Positions 57,583 to 64,000 of a stretch of DNA of 64,000 nt are shown here, one piece after another. Source of the DNA: Cryptomeria japonica (taxonomy: Eukaryota > Streptophyta > Pinopsida > Cupressales > Cupressaceae); assembly GCF_030272615.1 (NCBI RefSeq), contig NC_081415.1, forward strand, positions 265,767,925 to 265,831,924, given 5' to 3'. Under the pieces are notes generated by a model, which was given only the letters and a program-made list of their open reading frames with translations, ran no database searches and was not told the DNA's origin. How positions within the stretch are numbered: the first letter of the stretch is position 1; each line of letters begins with the position of its first letter. The translations under genes were made by a program, and so were the position numbers.

Positions 57583-59479
57583 TTAATTCCTTTTCTTTTT
57601 CCTTCTGATTTTTTCACTGTCACTTCCATCCTTTGAGTCAGATGCCCTCGTCCTTTTCTTTCTTCTTGTTTTTTCATACTCATTCTCATGCTTTGAATTA
57701 TTTTTCTTTCTTGGTGACTCCTTACTACTCTCACTGTCAGTTTCACTCTCAGAATCTGAGTTTGATGTATCAGAATCTGACGAACCTGATGAACTAGAAG
57801 AATCATCATTAGAGGTAGATTCATCTGACTCGGGAATAGACTTTTGATACTGCATTACAAGCCTTTGCATATTCTTCAAATACTCATGTAAACTCTCAGT
57901 GATACTACCAAGACCAATAGAAGTAAAGAAATTGATAGCAAACCGTGAATTTTTGGGATTGTCATTTGGAGAAATTGAATCAAAAGACTCCTGCATTGTT
58001 GGATCGTTCAACCTTTCATTAAGCAACAATATACCAAGCTGCTCTGCTAGCTCCTGCAAGAGAATCTTTATAAAAATATGGGAAGAGGAAGTAGTATCTT
58101 CCTCTGTCAGACGTATATAAGTAAGACAATTCCATGGAAGAGCATCTGTGCCAAGTAAGTGGGCAAAAACCTTTGCAACATTATGCAGTTTATTTGTTTC
58201 CAGTCTATGTATCATAGAATATTGTTGTACAAAACACTTATCAAAAAATTCCTCATAAATTTTATTGATCATACAGAATCTTTGCCCAAGAAGACCATAA
58301 TAACGAAGGTATGTTCTCTCTTGACCAAGTTCAAGCTTGATCTTTAGTAGCTTATGACCAGCTTCCTCAAAATCAACATTTGACATGATTGTCAAATAAA
58401 TTGTACGTCTTAAATTGACCAAGTTTGTCTCTGTCTCATCCTATATTCTTAGTGCTTCCTCACCTTCCTCTTCATCATCATCTGAATCATCACCTAAATC
58501 ATTCTCCCCTTCTACTTCATCTGAAGAAGCATCTCCAAGGATATCTTTCTTCAGTTTTTCATAGGTTGCCTCATGCTCTAAGAAATCAGAATCTGGCTTG
58601 AAAACATCCAAACCAACATCTTGAACAAGTTCATCTTCTAGGAAAACTTCATGTGTTAACTGATTTGGATGCACAATTGGATGACCCTCGAACTTAGCTT
58701 TGCGAATTGAAAAAAGGCCTTCAATTAAAAATTGTACTTGTTTGTCAATTTCCCCCTCATGGAGAATACCTCTAAATCTTTCAAAAATCCCATAGAGACC
58801 TTTGGGTGAAAGGTCTTGCAACAAAGAACCACATTCTTTCACGAACCCAACAACAACCTCTATACTGTCATCTGTGGGGTTCTTTAGTAAAAGGGTGAGA
58901 AGTTCCAAGGCAATGATCTCATGTGCAGCTTGTTGATTCACTAAATGAGCTATGAATTTGGTTGTTGCTATCAACATGTGCTTGTCATTGCATTTGTATG
59001 CCCTCTTAAGCTACAAAATAATTATTCACAAAAGCAAATTGCCAACTTCAGGAAATTTTGTATTTACCATAGCAACCAACACAGCAAAAACATCTGTAAA
59101 TCTAGGTGATGCCATTTGGGATTTCATACAAGACCTACAAAATAGACCCCTCCCATGGATGAGATTCTCTACAAACAACTCTGGAATGATGTTCTTGATG
59201 TTAGATGCATTTATCTTGTTTACTAACCCATTGATACTCTTCTGAAGGGCATCCCATTTCATGTGCTGGTATTCCACATTGCTCTTGTCTTCCACATCTT
59301 TCATCATTTGAGCCAACTTAAATGGGGGAATGTAAACACCCCCACTTCTTCCAACACCCTTCTCAACTCCTCTTACAACACCTTCGCCATTCCCATTCTG
59401 AGATGGAGTAGACACAACACTAGAAGTTTTCACTTCCACTGCCTCTCTGTCCCTCTTATTTCAAGAAGCCCCTTTACCA
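57583..59479 (-). pseudogene. CWC22: CWC22-like splicing factor, intronless pseudogene
   Basis: A single minus-strand frame covers about 630 codons. The MIF4G part has GGVYIPPFKLAQMMKDVEDK, LVNKINASNIKNIIPELFVE, GRGLFCRSCMKSQMASPRFT and FERFRGILHEGEIDKQVQFL. An acidic linker (EVEGENDLGDDSDDDEEEGE) precedes DETETNLVNLRRTIYLTIMS. The MA3 part has RTYLRYYGLLGQRFCMINKI, YSMIHRLETNKLHNVAKVFA, YIRLTEEDTTSSS and FAINFFTSIGLGSITESLHE, followed by a Ser/Asp and Lys/Arg-rich tail. CWC22 escorts eIF4A3 to the spliceosome for exon-junction-complex loading. Four in-frame stops (about 59460, 59026, 59011 and 58441) and an apparent loss of about 13 residues near LELGQERTYL show decay. Lack of introns suggests a retrocopy; no poly-A was found. 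Confidence 0.85.
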
Positions 59480-59556
59480 CTTAATTTGTGCTTATTTCTG
59501 TACATAAACCCATCAAGAAGCATGAGTTTTTGCATATAAGCTCGCCAAAATATTTT

Positions 59557-59740
59557 ACAGTTATTTTTCATCAAGATTCCCTCAGGAGCTGGCAGATCCT
59601 GCTTCCATACTTTAATTATGTTTTCTCAAAGGACAATCCTAAAAATACATGCATTGCAAACAACTTCTTACACCTTTGTTGGTTGTGGTGGTGTCATAGA
59701 GAGTTTACATCAATAAATGAAGAACATGCCAATGCTTTTA
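59557..59740 (+). pseudogene. Second CWC22 fragment, opposite strand
   Basis: The plus strand resembles the MA3 C-terminal part of CWC22. FFIKIP then a one-base gap and the equivalent of QELADP, then YVFSKDNPKNTCIANNFLHL and, after phase changes, ESLHQ-like and NMPMLLMQQ. Nucleotide identity with the reverse complement of about 57850-58090 is obvious by eye (gacaatcc(t/c)aaaaat, gagagtttacat, aatgcag). It keeps SKDNPKN where the larger piece has SPNDNPKN, so it is a separate, more decayed copy placed head-to-head with it. Confidence 0.65.
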
Positions 59741-61039
59741 ATGCAGCAGTAGAAGTCTATCTCTTATTCAATATCTCTAGTGAAACCCCCATGATCTTTT
59801 GTTGGAGTAGAATTTGTTATATTCTAGAAAGGGTCTTGTCCTTTGTTGATGGGATATTCATCTACCTCAAGAAATAACTGTTCTTTTCTCCAACAAGAAG
59901 TGGAACTAAATGAAGATCTGGCACCATGAAATGAAACCTCAAAAGGATTACTATAGTTAGTTTTGGTAGATAATGATCTGGGTAAAATACTAATTGGGCT
60001 TTAGGAAACATTATGTACTAGCTTAGCATACTCTAACAACTTTGGTGCAACATGCTACATCCAATTAAGTCTCCATCGGTATCTCTATTGTGTTTATGGA
60101 TTGGGATTCAATGTACTCTTTTTATACACAGATTTTACTTTCATCTAAGGAGGTTAGTATGTACTTACTTGTCTTTCGATTGTATCCCTATTTCAAGAAT
60201 TTCTTCTATCAACAAATCATTTGTTGTAAGTTGTACAAGTGGAAGCTTGAACATGTCTTCCATGCTAGCCTTGTTGATATGTTCAACACCATCTTATGCA
60301 ACGAATCTTTAGAACTCCACTATTTCATTGAAGAGTGAGTAGTAGGGACAATCTAGGACACTTACAGAGGTTTTGCAAGAGAGATAAATAGACCTAAATA
60401 TTATGGCTTAATAATGATCAATAGGTAAACTAGATAAGAAACTCTCAATATCAAAATGACTTTCTCAATTGTCTTTACTAGAAATGGATAGATCTGCTAA
60501 TAATGGCTTTATGACTGTATGTCAACTTTAGACTCAATCCAAGAAGAGCTAGAACTAATATGTGATATCTAGATTTATGATCTCTATAATATAACAATCC
60601 CATAATTATGTTTCCACACATCTATACCACAACACAAACATCATGCTAGTGTTCAGCCATAGCAATTGATATCCTAATTAGAGAATGTGAAATATGCACA
60701 TAACTATGAATAAAGTTTAAGAAAAACAAAGAAAGATGCTTATTGCAGACATAAATGACTAATGGACAAGAATTGAATTCATTGTAGATAGTTTTGAATA
60801 TCAAATTCACTTATTTCTGTGCATTTAGTAACTCATGTACTTGTGGCCAACCATTTATCTCTTTCATAAATTAAACACTTATTAATAACATTAAATGGCT
60901 GAGTAATTATGTTTTAGTTGAAATTGAAAATAAAATATTTTATTTCAGGACAGTTCACACTATTCCCTATCATATTTTAGACTCTTGGTTTTGTTAGTAG
61001 TGGTTTGATGTCTTTGGAGCTGATCATTGCATCTCTTTA
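59741..61039. other. No gene recognised
   Basis: AT-rich sequence. Two modest plus-strand open stretches (up to about 59877, and 60052-60338) show no domain I can name, and stops surround them. Possibly decayed repeats. Confidence 0.45.
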
Positions 61040-61860
61040 GTTACGTTTGCTAGCATACTCCCAGCCTGTGCCAAAATAGGAGATTTGGAACAGGGTATGG
61101 ACATCCATCAAAGCATAAAAGATAGAAGAATTTTGTTAGATGTAGTTGCAATTGCTCTGTTAGCATGTATGCAAAATGTGGAAGCATAGACAAGGCACGA
61201 GAACTATTTGATGGATTGCCTCAAAGAAATGTGGTTTCTTGGACTACAATGATTGTCAGATATGCACAAAATGGATTTGTTGAGAAGGCTTTAGAAAATT
61301 TCAAGCAAATGCAATCGATAGGTGTAAAGCCAAATTCCATGACCATTGCTACTGTCCTCCCTGCCTATGCCAAAATGGGAGATTTGGAACAGGGTATGGA
61401 CATTTATCGAAGCATAAAGGATAGAGGAATTTTGTCAGATGTTGTAGTTGAAACTACCCTGGTAGACATGTATGCAAAATGTGGAAGAATAGACAAGGCA
61501 CGTGAACTGTTTGATAGAATGCCTAAAACAAATGTTGTCTCATGGACTACAACGATTGTTGGATATGCACAAAATGGATTTGTCGAAAAGGCTTTAGACA
61601 CTTTCAAGCAAATGAAATTGGAAGGCATAAAGCCAAATTCCACAACCTTTTCTAGCATCCTCCCTGCCTATGCAAAAATGGGAGCTTTGGAACAAGGTAT
61701 GGACATCCATCAAAGCATAACAGATAGAGGAATTTTGTTAGGTGTTGTACTTCCAAATGCCCTGCTTGACATGAATACAAAATGTGGAAATATGGACAAG
61801 GCTCGTGAATTGTTTGATACGATGCCGCAAAGAGATGTGATCTCATGTGAACAATCAACA
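61040..61860 (+). pseudogene. PLS-type pentatricopeptide repeat (PPR) protein fragment
   Basis: Reads VTFASILPACAKIGDLEQGM in one frame. A one-base deletion near 61158 then shifts to the 259-codon frame with repeated blocks: MYAKCGSIDKARELFDGLPQ, NVVSWTTMIVRYAQNGFVEK, ALENFKQMQSIGVKPNSMTI and VLPAYAKMGDLEQGMDIYRS, repeated with variation about 303 bp later. A third partial block ends at QRDVISCEQ. This is the P-L-S alternation of plant organelle RNA-editing/processing PPR proteins, and the near-identical DNA repeats are typical of some conifer PPR genes. There is no transit peptide, no E/DYW tail and no full length. The last block loses the W of VxSW and runs into unrelated sequence. Confidence 0.85.
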
Positions 61861-63098
61861 TGCGCGTATACGGGAGGAAGGGATTGCTGCTACAAAATTG
61901 AACACTCACTCCTCAATCACAGTTCTATGGTTTTACAAGATTAAACTAGGGCTAAAACCACCACATGTATATTTTTTTGCAACATGAAATTAAAAACTAG
62001 GGCAATTTGAGTCTACCTCCTGTGTGGGATTGCAAGAAATGCCACAAATGCCTTCGATGTGGGTTTGATGTTCTTGGGGGTTGAAGTCACCACGGACGCC
62101 TACGCAGGATTGCAATGCACAAATGAATTCCCCTCTTCTTTTTTTTTAAGTAATGGTCGTTGTCATCGGAATTATGACGAACTCAAGCACTTTTTTGAAA
62201 AAAAGAAAATTCTCATTGCTAATGCCTTCTTTGTCGAAACCAAATGGGAAATTTCCATCGGAATTATGAAGAATGCAGACATTTTTTCAAAAAAAAATCA
62301 AACTTGACCACAATATACCTTCTCCGTTGGAAACCTCAGTTGGAAATCTAGTCCAAATGTATTAGTGGATTAATCTTCATTGGTAACCCTTAGGAAATCA
62401 TGTGTTAGTCTTCTGCTATGTTATTAGACGTGCAATGTTTATAATTAATGCACTTAATCTTTTAAAAAAAATTATTTCACCCTTTAGTTGCCTAGTTGTG
62501 TTGTTTTCCTTTAGGGTTCCTAGCAGGGCATTACAGTAATCATATGTATTAAAAGGTAGATTGTTAGTTTGTTATTACATAAACTATAAATCAAGATAAT
62601 ATACTATTCACTAATAGTTTTACAATGAATAAGATATACAATAATAGTGTACCAAACTAAATTGAGAGTTTAAAAATCTAAAATAAAGATCTAGAGTGCA
62701 TATTTCATAGGGAGAAATATTTAAGCTTCCAAATCTATTTATTAAGAAAACCATATCTCTCTATCAAGAAAATCATGTTGACTATCTTTAATCATTCTTT
62801 AAATTATATTCTTCATATCTATAACTAAGATAATACTAATATTGAGTCACTAGAATCAAATTTAAATTTAGATAAAAAAATAAATTAAAAAAAAAACTCA
62901 AAACCATATTTAATATTCAAAAAATAAACATATAATTCTAAATGTATTCCAACATATAGCATGACACTTATATTCTAAACATAATCTCAATACCCATGAC
63001 ATGCATCAAATGATCAAATAAATAAAATATAGATCCACATATGACAATTTCCTTCCATCCTAAAAAATCGGTATCAGAAAAATATTGTAAAAATAATT
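61861..63098. other. No gene recognised
   Basis: The frame after the PPR block continues to 61944 without PPR similarity. From 62300 the sequence is very AT-rich with many A/T runs. The stretch 62060-62300 has an open frame (MGLMFLGVEVTTDAYAGL) with no recognisable family. Confidence 0.45.
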
Positions 63099-63423
63099 TG
63101 TTAGAGTTATCTTGTATTTGCTAATAATTATTTATTTAATTATTAGTCTATTATACTCTACGCTTAAGCTAAACTTAGGCATTTAATAATATGGTAGGTA
63201 TTTAATTATTAAATACACTTTATCCCTTTAGGGTTTCTTTAGGGTTTCATATTCTCCTTTCATAATGATTGTATTGTAATTTTCTATTCTATTCCCTCTC
63301 TGAATGATAATCTTTTTCTTTAGAGGCATTATTGTGTTTTTGTCTCCAATCTTCTCTTGTGATAGGTATTTTTCTTGCAGGTGCTCCTGGGATCTTTGAA
63401 GTTGTATTTTGTCAACTTCTTCA
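63099..63423 (+). repeat. 5' LTR of copia D (325 bp)
   Basis: Starts TGTTAGAGTTATC and ends CAACTTCTTCA immediately before the PBS. The left boundary is inferred from the TG start; the partner LTR is not in the window. Confidence 0.65.
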
Positions 63424-63436
63424 TGGTATCAGAGCC
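63424..63436 (+). other. Primer-binding site of copia D (initiator tRNA-Met)
   Basis: TGGTATCAGAGCC directly abuts the LTR end. Confidence 0.93.
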
Positions 63437-63725
63437 TACATCTATTACTGCTTGTTCATGATTTTTTAGAAGATTTTTTGGAGGAGGGTTTCAAGCTTTT
63501 TCAAAGCTTTGTTATTGGATCTAGGGTAGTTGTTTTGTTTCTGATCATTTTGGGTTCAAACGGACCTCACTATTGAGCTTAGAATGCCCCAAAACCCCCA
63601 TTTCCATATAAAATTTGTCAAATTTTGACAAACTTGGGTTCTAGCCATTTTTTTTGGTTTTGCCTTTTTTAGCATGAATTTTGAGAAATTCATCAGAAAA
63701 TCATTAAATTTTTTTTTTAGAGCAA

Positions 63726-64000
63726 TTTGAGATGACAGATCTTGGCCTTCTGCACTATTTTTTGGACCTATAGGTTATTCAGTCTTCCAATGGGATTTCG
63801 ATACTTCAGCAAAAGTATACTCTTAATATGCTTCACTGATTTGACATGCTTGCTTGCAAGCCTACACCCACACCTTTTCAGTCAGGTGTTGTTTTGTCTA
63901 CCACTTGTTCTACACCTTCTATGGATCCTACCTTATACAGGCAGTTGGTTGGCAGTTTGTTGTACCTGACACATACACGCCCAAATCTTTCTTTTGCGGT
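63726..64000 (+). pseudogene. pol: Copia D reverse transcriptase C-terminal fragment
   Basis: Reads FEMTDLGLLHYFLDL, stop, VIQSSNGISILQQKYTLNML, stop, then CKPTPTPF and YRQLVGSLLYLTHTRPNLSF. This is the copia RT thumb/connection (FxMxDLGxLxYFLG...Q.KY...L...CKP..TP...YRxLVGSLxYLTxTRPD). It has two in-frame stops, and DL replaces the usual GI. It begins abruptly about 290 bp after the PBS, which places a large internal deletion just upstream, and it runs off the right edge. Confidence 0.88.

Larger units (their letters stand above)
63099..64000 (+). mobile_element. Ty1/copia derivative D, internally deleted, runs off right edge
   Basis: LTR, initiator-tRNA PBS and about 290 bp of leader are followed directly by the end of the RT domain, with gag, protease, integrase and most of RT missing. 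The second LTR would lie beyond the window. Confidence 0.75.

Noticed and set aside
60052-60338. Overlapping plus-strand frames that could be a decayed copia or host gene
   Set aside because: No motif of RT, RNase H or integrase could be placed, and stops are frequent around it.

Overview
The window looks like repeat-dominated nuclear DNA of a seed plant, most likely a gymnosperm (conifer-like). That reading rests on several long LTR retrotransposons nested in each other, plant CACTA transposons (tnp2, DUF4218, DUF4216 and Transposase_24 modules), a PLS-type PPR fragment and a plant-type CWC22 fragment. Species assignment is inference. I see no intact host gene, rRNA, tRNA or CRISPR array; nearly every recognisable reading frame carries stops, frameshifts or deletions.

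Layout. 1-3493: 5' part of a minus-strand Ty3/gypsy element (A; open gag running off the left edge, leader, PBS, 1.34-kb LTR). 3953-13597: a long decayed plus-strand protein gene of unknown family, split by a 6.0-kb minus-strand Ty1/copia element (B, 5062-11076, TSD ATATA). 13849-19613: a truncated minus-strand CACTA transposon (copy 1). 19614-42084: a plus-strand gypsy element (call it T) with 0.77-kb LTRs, gag, protease and an integrase tail but no reverse transcriptase. T also carries an antisense plant-mobile-domain (PMD) ORF. That ORF is interrupted at 29267-39123 by a 9.9-kb minus-strand gypsy chromovirus (C) with 2.6-kb LTRs. 42713-57203: a second, longer CACTA copy (copy 2), itself interrupted by a 3.86-kb solo LTR (44458-48315, TSD TTGAA) and carrying a SET-domain gene fragment. 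57583-59740: two CWC22 splicing-factor pseudogene pieces in opposite orientations. 61040-61860: a PPR pseudogene. 63099-64000: a copia derivative (D) with LTR, PBS and then directly the end of reverse transcriptase.

Two nested insertions (B and C) can be removed on paper by excising the element plus one TSD copy, and the interrupted frame then reads through exactly. Divergence between paired LTRs, judged by eye, is about 1-2% for C, 2-3% for B and about 3% for T, which agrees with the nesting order (C inside T).

Most worth following up: a short RCGTCTGTGT-type motif repeated in the sense leader of T and again, in matching transcriptional orientation, inside the putative first intron of its antisense PMD ORF; six near-identical short palindromes in the solo LTR; five AT-rich hairpins in each T LTR; and a SET-domain fragment inside CACTA copy 2.
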